A DNA stretch of 36,348 nucleotides from Candidatus Woesearchaeota archaeon (GTDB lineage Archaea; Nanobdellota; Nanobdellia; Woesearchaeales; UBA10216): contig NZCN01000008.1 in NCBI GenBank assembly GCA_002688315.1, positions 1 to 36,348 on the forward strand. Direction: 5' to 3'. Below are positions 1 to 9,035 of the stretch, piece by piece; the stretch's first letter is position 1; each line of letters opens with the position of its first letter. Position numbers and translations under genes: made by a program. A model generated the notes under the pieces. That model had not been told where the DNA came from and made no database searches. It saw only the letters and a program-made list of their open reading frames with translations.

Positions 1-16
1 TCCTCGCCAAGACTAA

Positions 17-47
17 GAGATTTCTTACAACAAGTGCAAGAAATCTC
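17..47. repeat. Perfect 10-bp inverted repeat (hairpin) upstream of the LAGLIDADG ORF
   Basis: GAGATTTCTT (17-26) / AAGAAATCTC (38-47), 11-nt loop; outer TCCTC (1-5)/GAGGA (68-72) also complementary. Confidence 0.6.
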
Positions 48-79
48 AACGTTAGATTGAGGTTTCGGAGGAAAATAAA

Positions 80-718
80 ATGAAAATATCAAAAGAATTA
101 ACTAAATTATATGGTATTTTATTAGGTGATGGATGCTTATCCAAAGTTGGAAAAAAGTATTACTTTATTTTGATTACAGGACATGCAATTGATGATAGAG
201 CGTTTTTCGAAAATACAATAGTTCTACTAAAAGAAATTTCTGGAAGGCAATATCGAATAAAGAAAAGACGAGGAAACACAATAGAAATTAGTTTTAGCAA
301 TAAATCTTTGTTTACTTTACTTAAATCTCTGGAATTCCCAGTCGGAAAGAAAGGAATAAACTTAAAGATTTCTTCTTTATTTGATTACAAATCATATAGG
401 CATCTTGTTAGAGGGTATTTTGCAACAGATGGAAGTTTAGTTTTAACCGATAATAATGGATTACTTTATCCCAGAATAGAATTCTCTAGCATATCTAAAA
501 AATTACTGAAGCAGGTATTAGAATATTTGAAAAGTATGGGAATGCATGGAAACATATACGTATCTAGAAAATATGACAACCCTAATTTGCATACACTATA
601 CCGAATACAATGCAATGGCAAGACAAATCTTGAAATATTTAGAGACAAAGTAGGATTTGTAAATCCTAAACAAGAAATCAGATATCAATACTTTAAGAAA
701 TATATGGCGGTGGCGTGA
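80..718 (+). CDS. LAGLIDADG-family homing endonuclease-like protein
   Basis: Two LAGLIDADG-like motifs (LYGILLGDGCLS and VRGYFATDGSLV) about 100 aa apart; 212 aa; GGAGG-like RBS before ATG. Confidence 0.8.
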   Translation: MKISKELTKLYGILLGDGCLSKVGKKYYFILITGHAIDDRAFFENTIVLLKEISGRQYRIKKRRGNTIEISFSNKSLFTLLKSLEFPVGKKGINLKISSLFDYKSYRHLVRGYFATDGSLVLTDNNGLLYPRIEFSSISKKLLKQVLEYLKSMGMHGNIYVSRKYDNPNLHTLYRIQCNGKTNLEIFRDKVGFVNPKQEIRYQYFKKYMAVA

Positions 719-844
719 TTTGAACACGCGACGCCTACGTAACCCAGTTAGATTTTGAGTCAATCATCCCTTTCGGTCATCGCTCAAACATATGAGCCTC
801 GCCACGATTATTGTAGCGCTCTAACCAGGCTGAGCTACACCGCC
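705..844 (-). tRNA. Intron-containing tRNA, isotype not resolved
   Basis: Minus strand GGCGGTG-TA-GCTC-AGCCTGGTTA-GAGC-G ... GCGTG-TTCAAAT-CACGC-CACCGCC-A: perfect acceptor, D and T stems; about 65 nt excess in the anticodon region implies an intron. Confidence 0.75.
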
Positions 845-870
845 ATATCTTTCTGACAACAGAATAAGTT

Positions 871-1284
871 TTATAAAGCTTTCTTTATAACTTCGTAAAG
901 TTCTTGTTTGTGTTTGTCGTCTTTAAACAGGTTTTTGCTCCACGTCTTTAACCCGTCGTCTGAGTAACGAGGAATAATGTGCATGTGCGCGTGAAACACT
1001 TCCTGTCCTGCTGCTGGCTTGTTGTTCATGCCTATGTTTATGCCTTGCGCTTTTGTTCCGTTCATTACAGGAAGAGCTAGCTTTTTTGCAACAGCCATCA
1101 TTTGCTTTATTGTTTCTTCATCTGTGTCAAAAATATCCACAGTATGTTTTTTAGGAACAACTAAGGCATGCCCTGGGTGTATTGGGAAAATATCAAGAAA
1201 TGAAACAACAAGTTCGTCTTCGTAAAGCTTGTAAGCAGGAACTTCTCCTTCAATTATTTTGCAGAATATGCAGTCTTCAGCCAT
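871..1284 (-). CDS. HIT (histidine triad) family protein
   Basis: CIFCKIIEGEVPAYKLYEDE start and HAHMHIIPR histidine triad; start moved to MAEDCIFC within ORF 871..1335. Confidence 0.9.
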   Translation of the reverse strand: MAEDCIFCKIIEGEVPAYKLYEDELVVSFLDIFPIHPGHALVVPKKHTVDIFDTDEETIKQMMAVAKKLALPVMNGTKAQGINIGMNNKPAAGQEVFHAHMHIIPRYSDDGLKTWSKNLFKDDKHKQELYEVIKKAL

Positions 1285-1318
1285 GCTAAAAGGTAAGTTG
1301 GTTTTTTTATAAATTTTA

Positions 1319-2209
1319 TCATAGTTTAAAAGCACTTATTGAGGATGCGAATTCAGCGATTCTGTGTTTAAGCACTATTATGATTACTCCTGCAACAATC
1401 AGGATTCCTCCAAGCAGTTCCTGCACATTTGGAAATGTTCTGAATAGGATAAAGCTGTAAATAACCACGAAAAAAGGGTCGAGTGTTCTTATAACTGCTG
1501 CTTTTGAAACGTCAATAAGCTCCAATGATTTGTAGAAGAAAACAAAACCAAGCACACCAAGCACTCCTGCTACAATAAGCAAAATAGGGATAATATTGAG
1601 TGGAACAGGCTGCATGTTTGATGTGAAAAATGTTATAGCAAAGAGAATAACTGTTGTAAATAGTACTCTTATGTTAACTAAATGCAACGGATGTATTCGT
1701 TTAACAAAGATTTTTGCCACTATTTGATGTGAGGCAATTGCAAGGGCTGCTGCAAGCGCAGCAATCAAAGCTATTGTTGTGTATGTTCCATTGTTATAAT
1801 TAATAAGTAAAGCACCTCCAACTGCCACCAGAATTCCTATTAGTTCGTATCTTGTTAATCGTTCTTTAAGCAAAAGCACTCCTAATATAACTGTAAAGAT
1901 AGTACTAAACCTGACGAGAAATGCCATTGTTGATGCTTCAAGCAAGCTAAGTGCGAAAAAGAAAAAAGTAACTCCTACTCCGTTTATTCCTCCTACAATC
2001 AGCCCGTCTTTCCAGTGTTTTTTCACATTAGAAATAAATTCAGTCCGTCTATGTAACAGAATTGCTATACTAGAACCTATGAAAATTGTTCCAAACCACA
2101 AGAAAGCTAGCATTTTTGGGTTTACAAACTGCATTAAGTACTTGTTTGTTAAAATTCCTGTTGACAAAAACAGTGCTGACAACAGCGCATACAAATATCC
2201 GCGATTCAT
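1319..2209 (-). CDS. EamA/DMT-superfamily transporter
   Basis: 296 aa, about 10 hydrophobic helices, duplicated EamA-like halves (VFFYKSLELIDVSKAAVIRTLDPFF). Confidence 0.8.
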   Translation of the reverse strand: MNRGYLYALLSALFLSTGILTNKYLMQFVNPKMLAFLWFGTIFIGSSIAILLHRRTEFISNVKKHWKDGLIVGGINGVGVTFFFFALSLLEASTMAFLVRFSTIFTVILGVLLLKERLTRYELIGILVAVGGALLINYNNGTYTTIALIAALAAALAIASHQIVAKIFVKRIHPLHLVNIRVLFTTVILFAITFFTSNMQPVPLNIIPILLIVAGVLGVLGFVFFYKSLELIDVSKAAVIRTLDPFFVVIYSFILFRTFPNVQELLGGILIVAGVIIIVLKHRIAEFASSISAFKL

Positions 2210-2220
2210 TTTAAAATAAA

Positions 2221-2336
2221 TGGACTGGCCGGGATTTGAATTTCCGCTTCAACTGCTATGCAGCCAAAGTCCCGGAGTCTTCCCCATTCTGGTTGGATAG
2301 CCAAGGGGACACGATGCCAGATTTCGCCACCAGCCC
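2221..2336 (-). tRNA. tRNA-Ala(GGC)-like gene with two apparent insertions (12 nt anticodon loop, 30 nt T-loop)
   Basis: Minus strand GGGCTGG...CCAGTCC-A acceptor with G3:U70 wobble; D-stem GCGA/TCGT; anticodon stem TCCCC/GGGGA with 19-nt loop TTGGCTATCCAACCAGAAT; T-stem CCGGG/CCCGG with 37-nt loop ending TTCAAAT. Confidence 0.65.
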
Positions 2337-2396
2337 ATTCCAATCTGAGCTTTAAGAGGTTTTACTTTATTTATAAAACTATCTGAGATAGCCAGA

Positions 2397-2960
2397 TCAT
2401 GAATAAACATGATCTGTTTTATCAAGAGAAGGGTTGCCAAAAGACTGGCATAACGTAAGAGCTCCTTGATTTCCTGTACTAAGTTGATGAGTTTGATTCA
2501 CTTCTGCCAAAAGAGAGTCACCTTCTAAGATAGTGTATTTGCCATCAATTTCAACAGTTAGTGGGCCGTAGAAATTAACAAAGCGTTCACCATTTTCTCT
2601 ATGCAAATGTTTTGAAGTTTGAGAATTGGGAGGAAGAAATTGAAAAAGCAAACCATCAAGTCCATTAGTTCCAACAGCAACATATTCAGCAGCTGAAGTT
2701 GGAGAAGCAGGATAATCTTCAGCAGCTTCAAAACTGAAAAAAGAGTTTTTCTTTGGTGCTATATAAAAAGTCCTATTTTCTACAGCCAGCATAATATAAT
2801 CAAAATCAGGATTATTTAACATCCAAGCTACCATTTCCAGGCTAGGGTTTAAAAGAGTGACAAGAGTATGAGAATCCAAAATATCTTTGCTAAGGTCTTC
2901 GTCTGGAACATCTGCCAATTCCAAATCATAAGTTAGCATACGTGCCATACAAGAAAGCAA
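2397..2960 (-). CDS. Cupin-fold domain protein
   Basis: C-terminal FLPPNSQTSKHLHRENGERFVNFYGPLTVEIDGKYTILEGDSLLAEVNQTHQL resembles cupin_2 motifs. Confidence 0.6.
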   Translation of the reverse strand: MLSCMARMLTYDLELADVPDEDLSKDILDSHTLVTLLNPSLEMVAWMLNNPDFDYIMLAVENRTFYIAPKKNSFFSFEAAEDYPASPTSAAEYVAVGTNGLDGLLFQFLPPNSQTSKHLHRENGERFVNFYGPLTVEIDGKYTILEGDSLLAEVNQTHQLSTGNQGALTLCQSFGNPSLDKTDHVYS

Positions 2961-2995
2961 ATAAACTTCTTCTTTTAAAGTTATGGATTTTAACT

Positions 2996-3247
2996 TTAAC
3001 CTGGATATCCGGTTGCATCTTCATAAGAAGAGCCAATAGGTAACGGAGGAGACGCATCATACGCACCCACGCCTTTTAGTGGATCTTTACGCGTTTCAGT
3101 TTCAGAATCTTTACTTCCAACAAGGGAATTAAGTTCAAAAGGATAATCATCACAGTCATTTCCGTATACAACAACACCTCTGCTTTCAGCAAACGGATCA
3201 TCGTTCTCAATAATATCGTCAACAACCATTACAAAATCACCTCGCAC
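2996..3247 (-). CDS. Hypothetical acidic small protein
   Basis: 83-aa ORF, same strand as neighbour; no family recognised. Confidence 0.4.
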   Translation of the reverse strand: MRGDFVMVVDDIIENDDPFAESRGVVVYGNDCDDYPFELNSLVGSKDSETETRKDPLKGVGAYDASPPLPIGSSYEDATGYPG

Positions 3248-3392
3248 CGCTCACTATAGAATTAATTCTGTTACGCAACTCAAATAAAGCTTTAATTTTT
3301 AATCAAAATTGCTACACGGAAAGGCATTAATAAAGGTTACGTATATACTTTATTAACAAACTTTATATACAAAAATCAAGCTTTCAGGCTTT

Positions 3393-5075
3393 ATGGACGT
3401 AAAAAAAGCTGCTTTGAAGTATGCGCTGCAGAACGCTGTCCAGTTTGATGGAAGAGCTAATCCAGGCGCTGTTATAGGCAAGATTATTTCTGAAGATCCT
3501 AAACTGAAAAGCAAAATAAAAGAAATTGCCAGCACTTCCAATGCTGTTGTAAAGGAAGTTAACAATCTAAGTTTAAAACAGCAGCTAAAAAAACTAGAAG
3601 AGCTTGCTCCTGAATTATTGGAAAAGAAAAAATCCGAGAAGCGAAGCTTGGCTGAGCTTCCAAACGCAGTTAAAGGAAAAGTATTAACCAGAATCCCTCC
3701 TGAACCTTCTAAATATGCTCATATCGGCCATGCAATCAGCTTTATGATTAACTATCTCTACGCAAAGAAGTATGACGGCAAATGCATTGTCAGGTTTGAA
3801 GACACTAATCCTGATCTCTCAAAGCAGGAATACGTGGATGCAATTCTTGAGGATATCAAGTATCTTGGAATAAAAGCAGATAAGATACTTCATGTAAGCG
3901 ATGATATGGACAAACTTTATTCTTTTGCTGAAAAATTAAGTTCAGAAAGGCACGCTTACATTTGTTTCTGCAACATGGAAAAAATGCGTGAATCAAGAAG
4001 AGAAGGAAAAAGCTGCAGTTGCAGGAAATCTTCAGCTAGTGAAAACAAAAAAAACTGGGAAAAAATGCTGGCTAAAGAATTCAAAGCAGGAGAAGCTGTT
4101 TTAAGGCTTAAAGGAAATATGAAATCAAAGAACAGTGTTATGCGCGACCCTGTGCTTTTCAGGATTTCTTATGAAAAACATTACCTTCATGGCAATAAGT
4201 ATGTTGTATGGCCATTGTATGATTTTGAAAACGCTGTTGAGGATGGATTGCAGGGAATAACTCACATTCTCAGAAGCATTGAGTTTGGAGGAATGAGAGT
4301 TGAGTTGCAGGACACAATCAAGCAATTGTTGAAATTGCCAAAGCAAACAATTACTCAATACGGCCGCTTTAATGTAACTGATGCTTTAACACAAGGCCGA
4401 GAAATCCGCGAGTTAATTGAAAAAAAAGAAGTTTCTGGATGGGATGATCCAAGGCTTGTAACTATCAAAGCTTTGGAAAGGCGCGGTATTCAGCCTGAAA
4501 CATTTGCTGACTTGGCAGTTGAAGTAGGGTTATCAACCACTCCTACAAACATTGACTGGGCAGTTATATCTTCATTTAACCGCAAGTATTTGGATGCTTC
4601 ATCCAAACGCTACTTTTTTGTTGAAAACCCGCAAGAAATCAAAATAGAAAACGCGCATGTAGGGAAAGTTTCGCTAAAGCTTCATCCGTCTGACAAAAAA
4701 GCATCCCGTAATTTCTCTATCAACGACGAGTTTTTGATATCAGAAAAAGATTTTTACAGCATAAAGAAACTTAAGAAAGGCTTGGTAAGATTAATGGACT
4801 GCTTAAACTTCAGCGTGGAAGCTGAAAAGTTTGTGCTTGATTCATTGGATGTTGATAGTTATCGCAAATCCGGCAGTAAAATAATTCACTGGCTTCCTTC
4901 AAAAGGAAACGTAGAAGCTGAAGTTTTAATGCCTGATGCAACTATTGTTGATGGTTTGGCTGAAAGCTTTGCTTCTAACATTAAAGTTGGTGAAATAGTC
5001 CAGTTCACCAGGTTTGGATTTTGCAAGCTAGAAGAAAAAGGAAAAAAGTTAAAGTTTATTTATTGTCATGATTGA
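3393..5075 (+). CDS. gltX: Glutamyl-tRNA synthetase (archaeal type)
   Basis: RIPPEPSKYAHIGHA (HIGH), RFEDTNPDLSKQEY, archaeal anticodon-binding beta-barrel; 560 aa. Confidence 0.95.
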   Translation: MDVKKAALKYALQNAVQFDGRANPGAVIGKIISEDPKLKSKIKEIASTSNAVVKEVNNLSLKQQLKKLEELAPELLEKKKSEKRSLAELPNAVKGKVLTRIPPEPSKYAHIGHAISFMINYLYAKKYDGKCIVRFEDTNPDLSKQEYVDAILEDIKYLGIKADKILHVSDDMDKLYSFAEKLSSERHAYICFCNMEKMRESRREGKSCSCRKSSASENKKNWEKMLAKEFKAGEAVLRLKGNMKSKNSVMRDPVLFRISYEKHYLHGNKYVVWPLYDFENAVEDGLQGITHILRSIEFGGMRVELQDTIKQLLKLPKQTITQYGRFNVTDALTQGREIRELIEKKEVSGWDDPRLVTIKALERRGIQPETFADLAVEVGLSTTPTNIDWAVISSFNRKYLDASSKRYFFVENPQEIKIENAHVGKVSLKLHPSDKKASRNFSINDEFLISEKDFYSIKKLKKGLVRLMDCLNFSVEAEKFVLDSLDVDSYRKSGSKIIHWLPSKGNVEAEVLMPDATIVDGLAESFASNIKVGEIVQFTRFGFCKLEEKGKKLKFIYCHD

Positions 5076-5085
5076 GGTGGTCAAT

Positions 5086-5277
5086 ATGCATTTGGTTGTT
5101 AAGACGCAAGTTACAGCTTTGGTTAAGGAAACCAATAAGAAAAAAGGGTATAGAGTTAAGAACGTTGATGGCAGTTTTATTCCTGCTCTAAACCAAAAAG
5201 TTCTCAAGCTTGTTGAAGAGTCTGTTGAGCGCGCCAGTTTAAACCAAAGAAAGACTTTGATGGGAAAGGATATTTAG
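5086..5277 (+). CDS. Histone-fold (DUF1931-like) small protein
   Basis: FIPALNQKVLKLVEESVERASLNQRKTLMGKDI resembles archaeal histone-like helices 2-3; ATG at 5086 preceded by GAGGTGG (5073-5079). Confidence 0.6.
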   Translation: MHLVVKTQVTALVKETNKKKGYRVKNVDGSFIPALNQKVLKLVEESVERASLNQRKTLMGKDI

Positions 5278-5522
5278 CTTCCTTCTATCCTGCTCTTGAG
5301 AGCATGTATCTTAGATTTGAGTTTTGAAAGTTCTTCAGAATTATTATGGTGTGCAGCAATTTTACATCTGGCTTCCATAGATAAAAGTTGAGTGATAATT
5401 TCTGCTTTTAGGCGTTTCTTTTCATAAATTAATAATCGTTTAGCAAATTGCTGGTGTTCATCAATAGGATGGAAATGGTTGTAAGCAATTGCAAGGTGTC
5501 TGAGAAAGTGTGAAGCACTCAT
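5274..5522 (-). CDS. Hypothetical helical protein
   Basis: 82-aa ORF overlapping the upstream ORF by 4 bp. Confidence 0.5.
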   Translation of the reverse strand: MSASHFLRHLAIAYNHFHPIDEHQQFAKRLLIYEKKRLKAEIITQLLSMEARCKIAAHHNNSEELSKLKSKIHALKSRIEGS

Positions 5523-5953
5523 TTTTTAACTCGTTCAGAGTAAAGTTGGGCAGGAGGTTTTCTTAATCTTAATTCAGATGACATTCTTGTATGCTTTGCT
5601 ATCTGCGGGAGGTTCTCGCGGTGCAACTCAAGCAACAGAAGCAATGCTCTGCCTATTTCTTCGTTTTGTTCGACTAATTTGTCCATTTTCTTGTTAAAAT
5701 CTGTTGCCGGTTCTGTCTTTATGTCTTCGTGAGCTTTGCTGAACACTTGAAGCAGTTCATTTATTGAGGAAGTAAGCCTTCTTATTTCTGATCTTAATTC
5801 TTTGAAGTTGACATGTTCAGGTCTGCTTTTTGCAGGAGCTTTAGGAGCAGAAGGTCTATTAAACAACGGTTTGAATGCTCGTTCATCAAAAGCAGGAGCT
5901 GGCTCTGGCTTTCCTTTGCCAAATCTTTTCAGAAGTTCGTCATCTACACCCAT
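5519..5953 (-). CDS. Hypothetical coiled-coil protein
   Basis: 144-aa ORF with Pro-rich N-terminus and coiled-coil-like C-terminal half. Confidence 0.55.
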   Translation of the reverse strand: MGVDDELLKRFGKGKPEPAPAFDERAFKPLFNRPSAPKAPAKSRPEHVNFKELRSEIRRLTSSINELLQVFSKAHEDIKTEPATDFNKKMDKLVEQNEEIGRALLLLLELHRENLPQIAKHTRMSSELRLRKPPAQLYSERVKK

Positions 5954-6029
5954 TTTACCTCTTTTAGCTACTTTCCTATTTATATGCTTAAATAGTTTTC
6001 TATCACAGAAGGGATAAGGTAATCAGAAA

Positions 6030-6464
6030 TTATGCTAATATGCAATGTTGGTTTGCAATAGCTGTATTAATCATATCTTCATAAAAGCTCTTGCGTTTTA
6101 CTAATCCATCAAAAGATTTTCTGTTTGGAATACGCGCTTTTGCAATTTCAGGCAAATTATGATAAGCATCTGCAAGGTTTAAAAATACACTACCTGCTAC
6201 ACCTTCAAATACTATTCTTTTATCCTTTTTTTCATCATCAGATTCAAAGTGGTTAGGCAGTAAGTCTTCTAATGCATCTAAACCGCCAAAATTGACTCTA
6301 CTAAGAGCATCAGTAACACAAGGTTTTAAGGCTTCTCCTTGTTCTTCTTCTGGTTTATTTTCTTCAACAATGTTATAACAGCTTACAGCAAAAGAAATCT
6401 GTCCAGCTAAAATAAGAGAAAGCTGATAAGATTCCCACATTCCTGAATTAGGTGAAATTTCCAT
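6030..6464 (-). CDS. Hypothetical protein
   Basis: 144-aa ORF, no family recognised. Confidence 0.45.
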   Translation of the reverse strand: MEISPNSGMWESYQLSLILAGQISFAVSCYNIVEENKPEEEQGEALKPCVTDALSRVNFGGLDALEDLLPNHFESDDEKKDKRIVFEGVAGSVFLNLADAYHNLPEIAKARIPNRKSFDGLVKRKSFYEDMINTAIANQHCILA

Positions 6465-6518
6465 ATTGCAATTTAGAGCTTTTCCCCTCTATTTAAACCT
6501 ATCGGTTTCAATATATAG

Positions 6519-6719
6519 GTTGCAGTAGGACCAGAAACATGGCTTGAATGGAGAAGTATAAAAAATGATATATTAAAAGACGAGGAACAGAAGACTCGCT
6601 CAAATCAACAAATTGAGAGTCCACCAAAAGACAGTAACTTAAGATTTTCAGGAAATACAGCAGCTCAACAGTTCTATGCAAAACATGGCTATTCTAAAAA
6701 ACCAATGTTAAGAAAATAA
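6519..6719 (+). pseudogene. Start-less 66-codon reading frame, possible GNAT-like C-terminal remnant
   Basis: Open after in-frame TAG 6516-6518; only Met is codon 63; VAVGPETWLEWRSIKNDILKDEEQKTRSNQQIESPPKDSNLRFSGNTAAQQFYAKHGYSKKPMLRK*. Confidence 0.35.
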
Positions 6720-6721
6720 TT

Positions 6722-8371
6722 TTACATCTCAGGCATTCCGCCCATGCCGCCCATTCCGCCTGGTGGCATTCCTGGAGGCATTTCAGGGCCTCCTGATTTG
6801 CCAGAGCCGATTACGTCGTCTATTCTCAATACCATTGTTGCTACTTCGCTTGCAGAGCTGATAGCTTGCAGCTTTACTTTTAATGGCTCTACAACACCGT
6901 CTTCCAAAGCGTTTCTTGTTTTGCCTGTGAAAACATCTATTCCAGCTGACTTGTTGCCTTTGTCATGCTCTGCTTTCAGCTCTGTCATGACATCTATTGG
7001 GTCAAGTCCTGAGTTTTCTGCTAGTGTGCGCGGGATTACTTCAACAGCGTCTGCAAATGCGTTGACAGCCAGCTGTTCTCTTCCGCTTAATGACTGCGCG
7101 TATTTTTTTATTTGCAGTGCAAGTTCTGTTTCTGTAGCGCCTGCTCCTGCAACTACTTTTCCTGTTAGAAGTGAAACTGTTAAGTCTCCAATACTGTCTT
7201 CAACAGCTCTTTTTATTTCGTCAGCAACATGCTCTGTGCCGCCTCTTATCAATAGAGTGACTGATTTTGCGTTCTTGCATTCTCTTACAAAGGTCATGTC
7301 TTCGTCTCCAACACGCTTTGCTTCAACTAATCCTGAAGTTCCCAAGTCCTCCTGGGATAAGTCATCAAGGTTTGTGACTATTTTTCCGCCTGTTGCTCTG
7401 GAAAGCTTTTCCATGTCAGATTGGCTTACTCTTCTCACTGCAAAAATTCCTTTTTTTGCTAAGAAGTGCTGTGCTAAGTCATCAATGCCTTTCTGGCAAA
7501 AAACAACATTTGCGCCAGAAGCAATTATCTTGTCTACTTTCTCTCTTATAATCTTTTCTTCCATTTCTATGAAGCCCTGCATCTGAGCAGGGTCTGTTAT
7601 CTGGATTTTAGCATCTGTTTCTGTGCTTTTTATTTCAACAGCAGCGTCTATCAGAACTACTTTGGCGTCTTTAACAGTGTCAGGCATTTCTGGGTGTACT
7701 TTTTCTTTGTCAAGGATTATGCCTTCTACAAGTTCAGAATCTTCAACACTTCCGCCAACTTTCTTCTCTATCTTTATATCTTCTTTGTCAATAACTATCT
7801 TGCCGTCTGTTTTTTCCATTACAGCTTTTACTGCTTTTACAGCAAGCTCTGACAAGTGTTCTTTGGAGCTTTCAGCGCCTTTTCCTGTCATTGCAGTATT
7901 TGCAACTTTTTTAAGAGTGTCTTCATTGGTTTCATCTACGTTTTCTGAAATTTCGTTTAAAACCTGAATGGCTTTTTCAGCCGCTAATCTGTATCCTTTA
8001 GCAACAACAGTTGGGTGAATTTCCTGGTCAATAAGGTCTTCTGCTTTTGCAAGCAATTCTCCTGCAATAACAACTGCAGTTGTAGTGCCGTCTCCAACCT
8101 CATTTTCCTGTGTTTTAGCTATCTCAACCATCATTTTGGCAGTTGGATGCTCTATGTTCATTTCTTCAAGAATAGTTACTCCGTCGTTTGTAACAACAAA
8201 ATCGCTCATGTTGTCAACAAGCATTTTGTCCATTCCTTTTGGACCTAAAGTTGTTCTTACAGTGTCTGCAACTGCTTTTGCAGCTGCGATGTTGCCTTTC
8301 TGTGCAGTTTTGCCGCTGGTTCTTGTAGAACCTTCTGGCATAATGAATATTGGCTGTACTTGTTGTGTCAT
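6722..8371 (-). CDS. thsA: Thermosome (group II chaperonin) subunit
   Basis: [31 protein letters not shown], Gly/Met-rich C-terminus; 549 aa. Confidence 0.97.
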   Translation of the reverse strand: MTQQVQPIFIMPEGSTRTSGKTAQKGNIAAAKAVADTVRTTLGPKGMDKMLVDNMSDFVVTNDGVTILEEMNIEHPTAKMMVEIAKTQENEVGDGTTTAVVIAGELLAKAEDLIDQEIHPTVVAKGYRLAAEKAIQVLNEISENVDETNEDTLKKVANTAMTGKGAESSKEHLSELAVKAVKAVMEKTDGKIVIDKEDIKIEKKVGGSVEDSELVEGIILDKEKVHPEMPDTVKDAKVVLIDAAVEIKSTETDAKIQITDPAQMQGFIEMEEKIIREKVDKIIASGANVVFCQKGIDDLAQHFLAKKGIFAVRRVSQSDMEKLSRATGGKIVTNLDDLSQEDLGTSGLVEAKRVGDEDMTFVRECKNAKSVTLLIRGGTEHVADEIKRAVEDSIGDLTVSLLTGKVVAGAGATETELALQIKKYAQSLSGREQLAVNAFADAVEVIPRTLAENSGLDPIDVMTELKAEHDKGNKSAGIDVFTGKTRNALEDGVVEPLKVKLQAISSASEVATMVLRIDDVIGSGKSGGPEMPPGMPPGGMGGMGGMPEM

Positions 8372-8377
8372 TTTTTA

Positions 8378-8713
8378 TCACCCAAAATAGTCTTGTTTTT
8401 TAGTTTTCTTGCCCTCTTTGTGGGCTTCTTTTTCAAATTTCTTTAAAGCAGTTGGTTTTTCTATCTTGCCAAACTTTTTCTCGTATTTTCCAATGTTGTC
8501 TGCAAGAACAGACAAAAATTCTTTAGCAAGGTACGGGTCAAGCATTACAATGCTATGGCTCATGAACAATCTAGTGCTTTGAGTAGAGCCGTCTATACGA
8601 GGCGTACTTCTTAAAAAGTCCACCACAAACCTAACAGGACTATGCGAAACACTAACCTGCTCAGCAAAAAAATCCTGTCCAGGACTAACATCTGTAGGTA
8701 TTGGTTCTGTCAT
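8378..8713 (-). CDS. DUF3467-like protein
   Basis: [17 protein letters not shown]...[23 protein letters not shown] pattern typical of DUF3467. Confidence 0.7.
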   Translation of the reverse strand: MTEPIPTDVSPGQDFFAEQVSVSHSPVRFVVDFLRSTPRIDGSTQSTRLFMSHSIVMLDPYLAKEFLSVLADNIGKYEKKFGKIEKPTALKKFEKEAHKEGKKTKKQDYFG

Positions 8714-9035
8714 TGTAAATGCACCTCTGGTTTTTTACTTTTTTTTACGTTTATTTTGCTCAGTTGCCAAAGCAAGGTAATGCAAGGCAACGTCGGGAAA
8801 ATCACTATAAAAATCCCTAAAACTCCAGAAAAAGCAAGTAACTGGTTCTATTTAAAGGTAATGGTTTTAAGGCTTTGGCTATTAAGTAGGGTTTTGGCTA
8901 TAAAGTCTTCTTTGGATAATCACCTGATTGTATAATGGGAATATTTTACACTAGAAATCTTTGATTTTTTTAAGAGGGTAGGTTATTTGAAAAGATTTTA
9001 ATACCTAGAAAACGTCTGATTTCAAAGTGATTTAA

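Noticed and set aside
2249-2440. 63-aa minus-strand ORF
   Set aside because: Mostly covers the tRNA-Ala-like gene.
6744-7586. 280-aa plus-strand ORF inside the thermosome gene (also 7623..7967, 8015..8248, 8085..8390)
   Set aside because: Antisense shadow ORFs; the minus strand encodes an unambiguous thermosome across the region.
8642-8935. 97-aa plus-strand ORF
   Set aside because: Overlaps the DUF3467 start and promoter region; no protein-like character.
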